Source of the DNA: Prorocentrum cordatum
Lineage: Eukaryota > Sar > Dinophyceae > Prorocentrales > Prorocentraceae
Length of the DNA: 64,000 nt
Reading direction: 5' to 3'
NCBI GenBank assembly: GCA_963575745.1
Contig: CAUYUJ010014551.1
Span: 324,136 to 388,135 of the forward strand
Shown: piece after piece, positions 21,154 to 32,576 of the stretch
Layout of the letters: every line of letters begins with the position of its first letter
How positions within the stretch are numbered: position 1 is the first letter of the stretch
Made by a program: the position numbers and the translations under genes
Notes under the pieces: model-generated
Database searches by the model: none
The model's input: only the letters and a program-made list of their open reading frames with translations
What the model was told of the DNA's origin: nothing

Positions 21154-23760
21154 TCAATCTTTCATCGTGCTCGTCGCGGCCGGGGCAGTGCTCGAGGCGC
21201 CGTCTGCCCGCGTCGGGGCAGAGACCGCCCCGGCGTTAGGCCGCCTGGTCGGGGAGGCAATCGTTCCGCAGATGTCGCCGGCGCGCGAGCAGCGCAAGAG
21301 GCCGACGCCTTCGTCGCGAAAGCCCCCGCGCAGCACAGACGCCCCGTCAATGGCATCCATCGCCGCTGCCCAAAACGCAGCTGCGTCGACGAAGGCGCCA
21401 GCGAGGGCGCCCGCGATGAACGGGTCGCCCATGAGGCCGCCCACTCGGGGCTTCATGTAGAGTGTTCCCTCGTCGCCAACCATCTCGACCACCCTGTGCC
21501 CGCGGCGATCTTCGCGCGGCGTCTTGTCTTCGGATCAGGCGCACTTCTCCGTCGCATTATCGGGCGCAGCCCATAGTCCGCCGCCGCATGCAGCGGGGAA
21601 AAATATTCGAAATGTTCGCGCAGCTAATCCAACTTTGCCTTGGCCTCCGCGAAACACATTGAGTTGCCAGCGTCGCTCCATCTCCGCGCCCGTGCTGAGC
21701 GAGCATGCGCGCCTCAGCAGAACCCGAAGCACAAGTAATTGAGCAACGAACCCTTGCTGATTGCCGGCAGCGCGTGGGTTACCCGCTTGCTGAGAGCTCC
21801 TTGCTTGGCGCTCCCACTCGATAGCCCGTGCCCCGCGCTGAAGCGCCAGCGCAATGGGCCCATTTTGGTCATGCGAGCTATTGTCGGGCCCAACAACACG
21901 AACTCTCTGAATATGTTCATGCAAACGGAGGCAGGGGTTGGTCCAGTGCCACATCGCCCAGGTGCCGTTTCTTTTTCCGCCGAGAAACAACGGTCCCATA
22001 ATTCAGTTGGGGCCGCATTGGTAAGCGCCGCGTTTTTCTTGATCCTCAAGTAGGTGGCGAACTGTGCATTGTCCTCCACCGCCTTGATCACGCGTTCGCA
22101 AACTTCCAATGGCGCCAATCGTGGTGGTGTGGCAGAGTTCCGTTGCTGTCTCCACTCCGCCAAATCGACCTCCCCCGCATGTATTCTCCCCTGACGGCCA
22201 GGGAACTTCCAGGCATCCACCCAAGGCACTTCACTGCGCATCGTAATGGCCAGCCTGCGGCCGCCCCGATGTTGCGCTCCAGATCTGCAGCGCGCCACCT
22301 GTCAAGAAAGCCCCGTTGCCTCGTGCATCCGTCGTCCTCGCTATGTTTCTCGCATCTGCTCGACGAGCACCTCCTTCGCCGCTGACGTCGCTTGCCCCCG
22401 CTGCTTTTGGAGCGTCGGAACAGCTGTCGCGAGCTCTCTCTCAACTTCATCAAGGTCCGTTGTGTGTGTGTGTGTCTCGGTACCCGTCTGAACTCAACTC
22501 GTCGTTCCAATCGTTGCCATCGTTCTGCCCATTCCAGAGACCGCGGTGCCAACGGTGGTCGTGGCAACTGTCTGGCGCCCACTTTGCACACGCGTTGCCT
22601 CAATGCCTACCAGTAGTCTTCGGGCGTGGTGCGCCCCTCGGAATGGCGGCCATCATCGCATCACCGCGCAGTCGCGGGACGACAGGGGCGGGGGGGAATT
22701 CACCAGGATTTTTCGCGACCTCTATCCAGGATGTATGGAATATGGTCACGAGGGACACGCCAGGAGCAGCCTGCGCTGGTGTACCCAACCATCCTAGAGG
22801 ACACGGCATGGAGCAAGGCGGTCCTGTCATCCACGCGGCAGGAACCAGAAATCGGCAATGCTGCCCGTCACTGGTGCCGTCGTTGCCGAATAAGGCGTCC
22901 TTTTCGTAAACTGTGAACATCGTGGGACATACGATGTTCTGCTCGACCAGCGGCATGCGTCTCAACTCGCCCGCTCCGTAGCGCGGTCGCTCCCGACTGC
23001 GAGGGCCGCCGAATGTATCACATCGGTGTTCATGCCAACTTCCCTTGCGCTGTTGTCCTCCCAGTTCCTCGCTGGTGTCCGAACAGAAGAGCGGTAGTGC
23101 ACGACATGGGAGCTGAAAAGCCATGGTTCGCAACCGTTGTGCCAGTGCCCTCGTCGTCTCGTGGTACTCTCCATTATGATGGTGTGTCCTCGGCTGTGGC
23201 GGTAGCCTAAAAAACTCCACGCGTGATGTCCTGCACCCTTCCCTGCAAACGAACTGCCAGGCCCCGTCGCGCCGATGTAGGTGATGGAACCCACGTCAGC
23301 TTGATACGCTTAACAAAAAAACAAACGTCAGACAAGGCCACAGCCCAACCCGTCGCCTTCGTCGCAGCTTGGCCAAGTTGTTGAACAGCCTCTAGAATGG
23401 CTCGTCGGCGAATGATCGATCGTGCAAGACCGTCGCCACATTCGCATAATGCCAGTGTCCCCGCCAAGAGTACAGCCTCCAAATTCAATTGTCCCACATC
23501 GGCTCGACACAGATCGGTCTCAATGCAGAAATTCCTGCTGGCGCCATCATCAGACGGCGACCATCACTCGAGGCCCATCGCAACGGCAGCGAAACTAAAA
23601 GGCGCGGGCGCGCTGCAGCCGCCCTTCCTGCATTACGGATGGCGGAACAGAGGACGAGGAGGTGGAGGACGAGAAGGCGGACGAGGCATGCCGTCGTTCC
23701 ATGTGCTGCCCCGGTCTGCTTCCTCGTGTCCAGCATTTCCAATGTCGTGCTCACGACCAT
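21154..23760 (-). other. Possible decayed coding region, frame-shifted pieces
   Basis: Several minus-strand pieces look protein-like but lie in different frames: GDEGTLYMKPRVGGLMGDPF (about 21.45 kb), LEVCERVIKAVEDNAQF (about 22.1 kb), MPLVEQNIVCPTMFTVYEKD (about 22.93 kb) and LNLEAVLLAGTLALCE (about 23.47 kb). GGLMGDPF faintly recalls the QGDP box of reverse transcriptases, but no other RT motif was found. Either exons of an unknown gene or a pseudogene; this is a weak call. Confidence 0.2.
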
Positions 23761-23931
23761 TTACCCTACTTTTAGTCAACGGCCCCGGGCGGAAGCGCCG
23801 GCGGCGTGTCAAGTCGAAACGGGGCGCGCCACAGACGAATTAAGAGCAGAACTGGGGCACACTACTGCAGGGTGCGCATGCAAGAGCCCGAAATAAAAAA
23901 AGAGAGGGATAAGAGCGGATGATGGTTGAGC

Positions 23932-24165
23932 AGGGACCGGCCGTCCCGGCATTCCTATAGTCCTACCACGAAGTGTCCTTAGAACCCAAAAATGCTCGAA
24001 ACACAAGGACAATGTTCTTATAACATAAGACCGACGTGTTAAAACAAGACAACCTCAACCAGACATGCTCTATAAGAACATGTCGCGGAAACCACACAAG
24101 GCTCCTAGAACAATTGTTTGGGGAGGGCCATCGGCGAGCCAGGACGCTTCGCCACTGCGTGAGAT
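23932..24165 (+). repeat. Dispersed repeat, copy shared with an SF3B1 intron
   Basis: It starts GAGCAGGGACCGGCCGTCCC and continues GGCATTCCTATAG. The same sequence with substitutions lies at 47364-47600, inside an SF3B1 intron. Further matching blocks include CAACCAGACATGCTCT and AGAACAATTGTTTGGGG, in the same order in both copies. No terminal inverted repeats were seen. Confidence 0.75.
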
Positions 24166-24267
24166 GGGGGAGCGCGCGCAAGCCCCTGCTACCGCTTCGT
24201 TTCCAGCCATCTGAGGGTTCACCTGTGCCCGCACCAGAGGTCACTCCGGCGAAAGGTCACCCACACG

Positions 24268-24800
24268 TCTAGTCTAGGAGAAGGAGGAGGAGGAGGAGGC
24301 GGAGGAGGAGCAGGAGGAAGAGGAGGAGGAGGAGGAGGAGGAGGGAGGAGGAGGAGGGGTCGCCTAAGCCCTTCGGAGAAACTCTCCAGCCTCGGTCCTC
24401 GGGGGGGGGCCCCGCCCTGCATGCCACAGCCGGTGGCCGCAGCCCGGCGCCAGCCTGCTGGTGGCGGCGTCCGCGCGCAGGGGGGCCGGCCGCGCGGCGG
24501 CGGCCGTGCCGCGCGCCTGGAACCTGGGAGCGCCAGGGGGGGGGGGCAGAGGAGGGGAGAGGGAGGAGGAGGGAGGAGGGAGGAGGAGGGAGGAGCAGGA
24601 GAGGAGGGAGGAGGAGAGAGGAGGGAGGAGGAGAGAGGAGGAGGGAGGAGGGAGAAGGGAGGGAGGATGAGGGAGGAGGAGGCGCCATGGGGGGCAGAGG
24701 AGGAGAGAGGAGGGAGGGGGGAGGAGGAGAGGAGGGATGAGGAGGTGGACAGAGGGGGAGGAGAAAGGAGGAGGAGGAGGAGGAGGAGCAGAAGAGGATG
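24268..24800. repeat. Long (GGA)n tracts around a GC-rich insert
   Basis: GGAGGA runs at 24268-24360 and 24540-24800 flank a C/G-rich block. Poly-Ser/Leu/Pro frames on minus are artefacts of the trinucleotide. Confidence 0.9.
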
Positions 24801-27762
24801 AGGAGCGCAAGGGCCCCAAGGCAGAGAGAAACAAAACAGACACGAAAAGGTGGGCGAGGGAAAGGCGAGGGCGAACGGGGGCATCAACTGTGCCTGAACA
24901 AAAACACCCAGGACGGGCCCGCGGCGCACGAGCTGAGTGCAGCGGGCGCTGGCAGCAGCGGCAATCTGGCCCAGCTCTGTCTCGTGACGGTGCCCACACG
25001 AAGGATGCTACACTGCGGCGGCCACGCCCTGGGCGTTCAGGAGCGGCAGGAACGGGAAGAGAGCAGCACGCAAGGAACCAGGAACGGGCAAGGAGGACGG
25101 GGAATGGTATGGAAGCGTGGCACAGACAGGGGAGCACGTCGGTCAAGACCACTACAATATAATGCGGCCACGCCCTGGCGACTTCGCGGAAGAGACAATT
25201 CAGACGGGCATGAGCAAACACACTTCCACTTGCACACACCCTGCGTTGCAGCGCGCGCGCATCACATCACACATGGCACGGGGGGATGAATGTATTGAAC
25301 TGGGCATACGCTACACTGGACTAGCGGGCGGGCACGGGTCATCTCTGGATTGCAAGGTTTCGCCTCGCCCGGCAGAACACGAGGGGGAGACGCGTTCTGC
25401 TTCTCTCAACCAACCAAATCCCCGCATGGGATCTGCTGGGGCTAGGTGAAGCTGATGCGCGCGCGCGGTGGAGCACCGCCCGAGGGTGCCACAGACTCCG
25501 CTTCCAGAGGATCGCGTTCGGTGCTCCAGGCCCCCATTCTTCGTAACATACAGAGTCAACCAGTATAGCAAGGATGCGCGATAAGGATGCAAGGGCCTTG
25601 GACGCCCATTTCGAAGCTTTTCGAGCGGGGCGCGGCCAGCGAAAGCGGCGAAGGATGGACCGAGGAGGCAAGGATGCAAGAGTACCCTTGGGAAGGCTGC
25701 CCATCCTGACTATCATGGTTGACTGTAGAGGGTCTCGCGGGAGATGCCGCTCCTCGGGGCGTCGGCGAGGTTCTGCAGGGCGCGAAATGATCGCGAGCGG
25801 GCGTGCGGGAACAGGGCCAGAGCTGGGCGACGCAGCCCGGGCGCGAGAAGGCACGCACATTGCGGATGGGCGCAAAGGCCCAACGCGGAATGCTTTACAC
25901 CAGCGAGCACGGCGGAGAGCTTTGCGCGCAAGTCCTCCCACACTGAGACGGTCCGACTCCTTCCCCCGCCCATGTGTCCAGATGCGTGGCCGCCGCGCTC
26001 GAAACGCTGCCAGGCAGAGCCGGCCCAGGTGAGCGCAACGACCCGTCAAACGCGACGCGGCGGCGCCTTCCGCGACGGCCGCGGCGCACTTCTGCAGGTC
26101 GAGTGCGCGGCCAGCACTGCCCCCAGCGAGTTTTTTTTCACGCGGGGGTGCGCACGCCCGAGGCGGGCTCCACACCTGCGCCGCGCGCGCCCGGGCCATC
26201 TGCCGACGCGGCGGCGGTCCCGCGACGCCGAGGACGACGATTTTCCCGAGCGCGCGCTCTTCAGATCGGGCCCGCCGTCCGAGCGGCGAGGGCCAGGGGC
26301 GCCCCGGTCTTTGTGCCTCCGCGAGCGTCGAAGAAGCTGCCCCCCCCCCCCGCGCCGCCCCCCCCCCCGCGCCTCCCCCCCCCCGCCCGCCCCCGCCCGC
26401 TCCAGGAAGGATGGCCTGGGCCCGGACGTCCTGAAGCAGGGGCTCGATGCGGTTCGCGATGCGAAGGTGTCAAGTCCCAAGGCGTCTGCATTCGCCGACG
26501 AGGCGCCGGCGACGCTCTGCCCGTGGCGCGCGCGGCTGGGCAGTCTGGCGGATCTGGGAGGCCTCGCGCCGGATGAGACCATCGCTACCTTGTCTTCGAG
26601 GGCAGAACCCTGGGCGGGGGCGCGACGCGCGTGGGCCGCGGGCGACGCCGGCCGGTCCATCGATCGAGAAATCTGCTCGTCGCCGCCGAGGGCCGGGACC
26701 CGAAGGGGGCCGAGGGCCTGCGGGCGGGCGCGGCCCGGGGCCCGAACGGCCATTGCGCCGTCTGCGGCGCGCTCGCCCCTCGCCAGGGACGCGCCGGAGG
26801 CCCCGCCGAAGGGCCCCCCCCCACCAAAAATTCCAAACCAGGAGAGAGAGAGAGAGGCGCGCGCCGTAGACGGCGCCGATGGCGTCGGGCCCAGGCCAAG
26901 TCAACGGGCGTCTTCCGCACGCGAGATCCGACTGCGGGCCGGGCCTGCGACAATTGAAGGACGCATTGGGCCCGCTGCAGCCGCTCCCCCGTCCGTGCAG
27001 CCGCAGACTGGGCGCCGCCCGGCAGACCAGGCTTCTCGCGGAGCCGTGGCTCGTCGCTGGGCGCGACCTCCGAGACAGGGCGGACCGCGGAGGGCCTGGC
27101 GGCCGAGATCCGTCGCGCGCGTGCGACGGGGCCGCGGATGTCCGTCCGCGCCCAGTTGCGAGCGCAGCTGGGGTCATCGAGCGCGGGAGACGGCGCGCGC
27201 GGTTTTCGCGCGGCGGCTGCTCGACGAGGCGCAGGGGCTCGCGTCGCCGCCAGTGGCCATGCGAAAACACTCGGGCAGCGGCGGCGCCCCGCCGGGCGCA
27301 GCTGGTCTCTGTCTGCGAGCCCGGGCAGGGGCATGCGCGAGGTCCTCGAGCCCCGCAAGGGCTCCACAGGGGGCCAGGGTGGCACGCTCGCGACAGAGCT
27401 CTGCAGGGGGGCCGTCGGGGCGCCCTGGGGGGCCGGCCAGGGAGGCCCGGGGCCGAGAGAGACGTCCGCCGCCAAGAGGGGGACGACACCGCGGTCGCAG
27501 CCGACGGGGCGGAGTGGGGACCCGCGCGGGCAGGCACCGCCGCGAGCGCGCGACGGACGCCCTCCTCGAACGAGCGCGCGCCCGCGCCCAAAGAGACGCG
27601 AGGGCACGCGGGGCCAATGGGGCAGTGTCTGCGGATCCGCGGGCAGAGGCACGTGACGCACCACCCGCAGGCGCACGGGAGTGGGCAGGGCACTCGTCGA
27701 GCCCTCGAGGCCCCCCGACGGCTCCACGGACCAGCTCGGCGGGTCGGCTCGAGCCTCGTGGC
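24801..27762. other. Very GC-rich stretch with weak exon candidates
   Basis: Long open frames occur on both strands, as expected at this GC content, so length is not evidence. Two segments look better than background. On minus, 25713-25973 reads SVWEDLRAKLSAVLAGVKHS and later FRALQNLADAPRSG. On +, 26407-26670 follows a long C-rich tract and a CCAG|G acceptor and reads DVLKQGLDAVRDAKVSSP and later LGGLAPDETIATLS. Neither is recognised. Confidence 0.25.
26407..26670 (+). other. Candidate exon, unidentified protein
   Basis: An extended polypyrimidine stretch (about 26340-26400) ends in CTCCAG followed by GAAGG, a good acceptor context. The downstream frame has balanced composition (RKDGLGPDVLKQGLDAVR and SPKASAFADEAPA). 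Possible donors follow a TCGAGG near 26600. No neighbouring exon could be joined, and no family is known to me. Confidence 0.3.
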
Positions 27763-27893
27763 CTCGCCGTCGCTCGGACGTCCACTCCTGGTGCATTGCT
27801 CGGTCTCGTGCGTGTATTTTTCTGCTCGATGGTCCAGGATGGTCCTCGATGGTGCTCGCCGAAAAGAGATGCACACGTCCGAGCGATGCCAGG
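27763..27893. mobile_element. TIR family 1 element, copy 1 (about 130 bp)
   Basis: Inverted termini share CATCGCTCGGACGT (left TCGCTCGGACGT at 27770-27781; right ACGTCCGAGCGA at 27875-27886). The interior contains GTCTCGTGCGTGT and GATGGTCCAGGATG, conserved in the other three copies. Too short to code a transposase, so a non-autonomous MITE-like element is inferred. Flanks GTGGCCTC and GTGGCTCC may be an imperfect 8-bp target duplication. Confidence 0.8.
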
Positions 27894-28917
27894 TGGCTCC
27901 TGGATGCAAGTAGTGGTCGTGCATCTGCTTCGGGCCGCTCGTAGCTGACCGCGCTTGGCACCGGGGGTCGGCGGGAAGCACCGTTTAGCGAACGCAGCGC
28001 ACGTTCCAGGAAGCAGCCGAGAACTTCCCACAGCACTCTCAGGGAACGGCAGCCAGTCCAGTAGCGCAAGAAGGAGGAGAAGGATAGCCGCTGGATAATG
28101 ACGAACATGCGCCCGGCAGGCTGGCCGGCGGACGTGCCTCCCCTGCGCAGGCGTGGCCCGCGCCCCAGTCCAAACCAGTTGGTGACGACGGCGGAGACCC
28201 TTGGTGCACGGCGTCCGAGTCGACCGAACACATCTCGCCGGTTTGCTTCCTGACGGTGTCATGCCGAGGAGCGACTCTGCGGGATTCGTCGGTCTGGTAG
28301 AGTTGCGGTCCTCGCGCATCTGCTAGATATGCCCCTGCACTCGATGTTTGGCACGTAAAGGGGTCGGGGTGTCGAACTGGGCACGGAAGGCAATTTGGGT
28401 CTGGGTCTTGCGGTCAAGCCACTGGAGTCTGACATGCTTGGATGTCTCGAGGGGCCACTTGGCAGAGGCCTCCTGTGAACTATGACATGGGAAGCTCCTG
28501 GCATGAGTGCAGCATATGGTCTGCAAGGCTGACTGATGGTCAAAAGGAAATGCCTTGACGGCTTGTCTGGGCCGGAGCGCGAACACTACATTTTCTTCAA
28601 GAGAGGGTGAGAGAAGCCACCGATCAGAATCTTCCTGCAATCTCCGTTCTGGGCACCTTCATCACTGGCACCGCCAACACTGCTACGGGCCCGCACGCTG
28701 GGAGTCTTCGAATGAGCGGGCTTCGGGCGGGATAGCACGGACTGCACCTGTTCTGCGATCCGTGTGATCTTGGTTCCGATAGCAGGGTCTGGTCGATCTG
28801 GAACCCCCCTGCGGCCTGCATCTGAGCGGGCTGGTGCAGCTTCGCGTTTGTGTCGCTGCTCTTCGTGGCGTGGGCAGGTACGGTCGGGAACTTCTGCTCG
28901 ACTTGCGGAGGGGGGGG
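27894..28917. other. Unassigned stretch
   Basis: Mixed-composition DNA with no recognised gene or repeat on either strand. Confidence 0.4.
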
Positions 28918-28990
28918 CTGGTGACACGCTGTGCCTTGCAAGCGGGCAGCGTGTCGCTCCGCTCCGCGGGGCGGCATGCTCGGGAAAGCT
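28918..28990. repeat. Dispersed repeat shared with 35672-35745
   Basis: Shared phrases are TGCCTTGCAAGCGGG and GGCTCCGCTCCGCGGGGCGG-like sequence, in the same order and orientation at both sites. It is short and its boundaries are unclear. Confidence 0.6.
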
Positions 28991-29116
28991 CTGGACGGTG
29001 ACGCCGGGGGGCCGCGACGCGGGCGTCGTGTCGCGCCCGAGCGTGGTGGGTCGGAGCCGGCGGAGCGGCACGCGAAGCCAGAGGTCCCGACCGCATCTCG
29101 CAGCTAGCACTCATCA

Positions 29117-29252
29117 TCTCGCCATCGCTCGGACGCCCAGTCCCTGAGTGTTTGTTCGGTGTCGTGCGTGGCTTTATTCGCCAAGTGATCAAGGATGCTC
29201 CGCGGTGGTCCTCGCCGAAGGAAAAATGCACACGTCCGAGCGATGCCACGTC
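29117..29252. mobile_element. TIR family 1 element, copy 2
   Basis: Left terminus GCCATCGCTCGGACG (29121-29135) and right terminus ACGTCCGAGCGATGCC (29232-29247). The interior has TCGTGCGTGGC and ATCAAGGATGCTCC, matching the family. Confidence 0.8.
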
Positions 29253-29464
29253 ATGGCCAGCTCGAGCGTCGTATGCCCATCTCGAGTTGGTTGGTGGCGG
29301 CGGTCGGAAGGTCGAAATCTTTTTCGGCCAGGCCGGCCATCCACGGCGGCGCCGGGCGTCGTCGGCGCTGCTGCCCGGGCGGAAGCGGCAGCACTCGCTG
29401 GAATCATGGCGGCAACCGTAGCCATTGTTAGAAACACCACGCATGGCATAGAGAAGGGACCCGA

Positions 29465-29750
29465 CCACAAGAAACCTTCCACACAGAAGATCGATGGGCG
29501 TCTCGGAGCCTCAGGGTTGGGCTTCCCGTGGAAGGTCTCTCGTGAACGGGCCCCCGCTGTGCAGTAGGAGCTCGACCACAAGAAACCTTCCACAAGACAT
29601 CCAGCCCTGAGACGCCAGGGCGTCCATCGTGATGGCGTGGGAACGTCACGCGCTCCATGGCGAAACCATCGAAACCCAAGAAACCCAGGGCACCCTGGAG
29701 GCGAGCAGGGTGTTTCTTAACATGGGCCTCCACTGTAAACAACACATGCT
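29465..29750. repeat. Dispersed repeat with an inverted partial copy; related to 36476-36660
   Basis: The + oriented copy (about 29572-29750) contains CCACAAGAAACCTTCCACAA, GAAACCATCGAAACCCAAG and CAGGGCACCCTGGAGG. A partial inverted copy lies at 29465-29545, so the two form a head-to-head structure around 29550. A further + copy is at 36476-36660 with the same three blocks in order. Confidence 0.8.
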
Positions 29751-29781
29751 GGAGTTCCGCGGGATTTCTCGGTCGGCTCTG

Positions 29782-29845
29782 GACCACCCTCCCTGGCGCG
29801 GGGGGCGCGCAAAAGGGCGGCGACGGAGGCGCCGCCAGCTCCGAC
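29782..29845. repeat. Core of the 48-kb foldback family
   Basis: CCCTCCCTGGCGCG, then AAGGGCGGCG, then GAGGCGCCGCC appear in the same order as in the loops of the foldbacks at 48030-48130 and 48472-48617. The outer arms are not preserved here. From 29846 to 31404 no gene was recognised. Confidence 0.55.
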
Positions 29846-31404
29846 AGTTTATGTGTGTGCCGTTTCTCTGCTTCGACTGGTGGGCGTCCCGTGGTCACTA
29901 CCGCGGCGATCGCGGCGAAGAGGAGATGGCAAAGGTGAGCCGACCTGGCCCCCGCGCCCCCTGTGGCCAAGCCGTCGACCTCCCTGGCCTCCACCGCGAT
30001 CCGGCATGACTGGTGTTAGGTGCATCGCGGCAGCGAACGGGAGGCTGCGACGGGGCAGCACACCGAGGCCCGGCAGCTCACACTGCGGGCCGTGTACAGA
30101 GAGCCTCCTGTCAGGCAGGCGGCCTCAGGTCCGGCCCCACGGCCGCGGTGAAGCTCCGTCCGCCGAGGCCTCGCCTCCTGCACCTGAGCCGGAGCGGAGA
30201 TGGAAGGAAGGGGAGGAGGGGGAGTCCACGCGCAGTGCGGCACACTCAGTGTCAGCGAGCTGGTCCACATCAGACGAGCGCGCTCCACGACTCGCAAAGC
30301 AGCTGCTCGCAACTGGCCTGGGTCCGCCGCGGGGAGCCTGCGACAAGTGACACCGAAGCGGACATGCGTTTTTGGGACCGTTTGAGAGTAGGCACTTTGC
30401 GCGTAGTGGAACGCGCTCGGTGACTGCAGAGACACGTGCAGCGCCGCGGCAGAACACATCGCCAGTCAGAGATCGGCGGCGTGAGCGACGGGGCCCGCTG
30501 CACACGTGAGCAGGCCGAGGCCCCACTCCAGCAGCGGAACGCACCGGCGTCGCGCCGAGGGGAGGGGAGGACGAGGAGGAGAGAGAGAGAGAGAAGGGAG
30601 GCGAGGAAGAGGACGAGAGAGAAAAGATCACGAGGAGTACGAGGATTATCAAGGATGGAGCAGGCGAGCACGGATGAGAACGAGGAGAAGAACGCTAACA
30701 TATGCAGGCTGTGATAGCGGCGCGCGGACATGCCGCTCCGAGATGTCGCCGGAGACACCCCATCCGAGAAGTGCAATCGCTGCTCGTCGCTACCCACACC
30801 ATGGCTATTCTCTTGGTATCCAATTCATCCAACCGCCTTCTCCCTTCTCTCCGTGTGGAAAGCCCTTCCCACGTGCGCACGCAGGCACTGCGAACGCGCA
30901 CGCGCACGTGCACGAGACGGTGCGTCGAAGTGCCCTCTGGTGTGCGGCGAATGCCGGCTTAAGTGGCCGGGAAAAGGACTCACACCGCTGCAAATCCGCT
31001 GCACGCCAGAAAAAAAGACATCGCTCAAGTTGCAATATTCGGCTCCCGTGCCAAGCTCTAGCTCACTGGAGCAGAAAACAAGATAACCAACATAGTGACG
31101 ACACGGGAGATCCGAATTCAAAGCTTGTGCTGTGGCGGGACGCTGCGGATACGATGACACCCTGACCGCCTATAGCACTGCTCTCACGCCGACGAGCGGC
31201 GCAACATACGAAGCATCTCACTGACAGGGCGGTGAAGTGACCATGAGAAACGGACCGGGGCTCGCTGTTCCACCCTGCGAGGCCAAGAGCGAGGCGGCCG
31301 CCCCACTCCGCTCTCCTGACCGAGGGCCCAGGGCGCCGCAGGGTGCCCAGGGCCCTCTGCGGCCCCCGGCGCGCCCCGAGCAGCCCCCCCTGCCCTCCCT
31401 GTCG

Positions 31405-31555
31405 GCCACCTCCTCCTCTCTCCTCCTCCTCTCTCCTCCTCCTGCCTCCTCCTCTCTCCTCCTCCTCTCTCCTCCTCCTCTCTCCTCCTCCTCCTCCTCC
31501 TCCTCCTCCTCCTCCTCCTCCTCCTCCTCCTCCTCCTCCTCCTCCTCCTCCTCCG
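31405..31555. repeat. (TCC)n tract
   Basis: Nearly pure CTC/TCC trinucleotide with a few CCTCTC interruptions. Confidence 0.95.
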
Positions 31556-31780
31556 CCCGGGCAGGGAGCCTCTTCATCATCGCCCCCACCTTGAGGACGC
31601 CCAGGATGCTCGCCCTCTGCTCCCTGGTCAGCTCTGCGCCCCCCCCGCCGTGGGCGGACCCCTGGCCGTCGGCGAGCAGCACGGCCTCGGCCTCGGCGCT
31701 CTCGCTGGCCGCCTCGAGGGGGGCTGGGCGGCCCGCCTCGCCGCGCGGAACCCCCCGCCGCGTCCTTCCGGGACGGCCCT
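31556..31780 (-). other. Candidate exon adjacent to the TCC tract
   Basis: A minus frame reads EAASESAEAEAVLLADGQG and ELTREQRASILGVLKVGAMM, a credible helical segment, and then runs into poly-Glu encoded by the trinucleotide tract. It may be an exon whose downstream intron is the repeat, or an exon extended by it. No family is recognised. Confidence 0.3.
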
Positions 31781-31994
31781 CCCCGAGAGGGCGGACCTCG
31801 AGTCGAGCTGCAGTCAGGCTGTGGAGCTGGGCAGGAAAAGCATCAACCGGGAGTGATTCGGAAGATTTGCCTACAGGACGTCTGAGATTGGTCTGCTACC
31901 AGAGCTGCAACTGAACAACGATTCGCACTCTGAAATTTTCTCTGAGAGATAGTTAGTTCGAGCTGTAGGCGAGCTGCGAGACTCATATGCACAG

Positions 31995-32126
31995 CAATCG
32001 ACAGGAAATGACGTCCATTCCCCGTGCACTTTTCGGTTTCGTGCGTGTTTTCGTTGGCGCGATGGTCGAGGATGCTCCTCGAGGGTCCTCGCCGCAGAGA
32101 GATGCACACGACCGAGCGATGCCAAG
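31995..32126. mobile_element. TIR family 1 element, copy 3 (left end decayed)
   Basis: The interior (TTCGGTTTCGTGCGTGTTTT and GATGGTCGAGGATGCTCC) and right terminus (ACGACCGAGCGATGCC) match the family. The left terminus is reduced to GACGTCCATTCCC. The following 32127-32576 holds short CA/TA steps near 32380-32410 but no gene. Confidence 0.7.
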
Positions 32127-32576
32127 GGGCTCTCCTTGGACGGCGGGGGCCTCCTCAGACGTGCCCGGCGGCTCCTCGGGAGGCCCTGGGCCCTTCTGCT
32201 GTGAGGCCCCTGCCTCGTGAGAGGCCCCTCCCCTCTGGCCCGCTCGGGAGGAAGCCACCCTCGCGCCACCCCCCCGGGCCCCCTATGCCGGCGCCGGCAG
32301 CCCACGACCCCCACCAACTCCTCCGAAGGCGGAGGCAGGACGCTGTTGACGAAGGGGGGCCCTGGAGCCTCATTCATATATTTATATACACACATACATA
32401 CACACATACATATACGTAGAAATTATCCCGGCAGAGCAACCGAACAGCGATGTGTAGAAGCATATCTGGAAGCATTCCCCTTAAGATTCAGATGAGAATC
32501 CAGTTGTAGAATTCTGCTGTTCTTGCAGTCGTAGTGGCATTCGCGATGAGAGACGCAGTGGCAACGGCAGTCGCAG

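Noticed and set aside
25744-27948. Open frame of 734 codons on +, with 503- and 548-codon frames opposite
   Set aside because: All lie in very GC-rich DNA where stop codons are rare. Composition is Ala/Arg/Pro/Gly on both strands. Only short pieces look protein-like, and these are reported as candidate exons.
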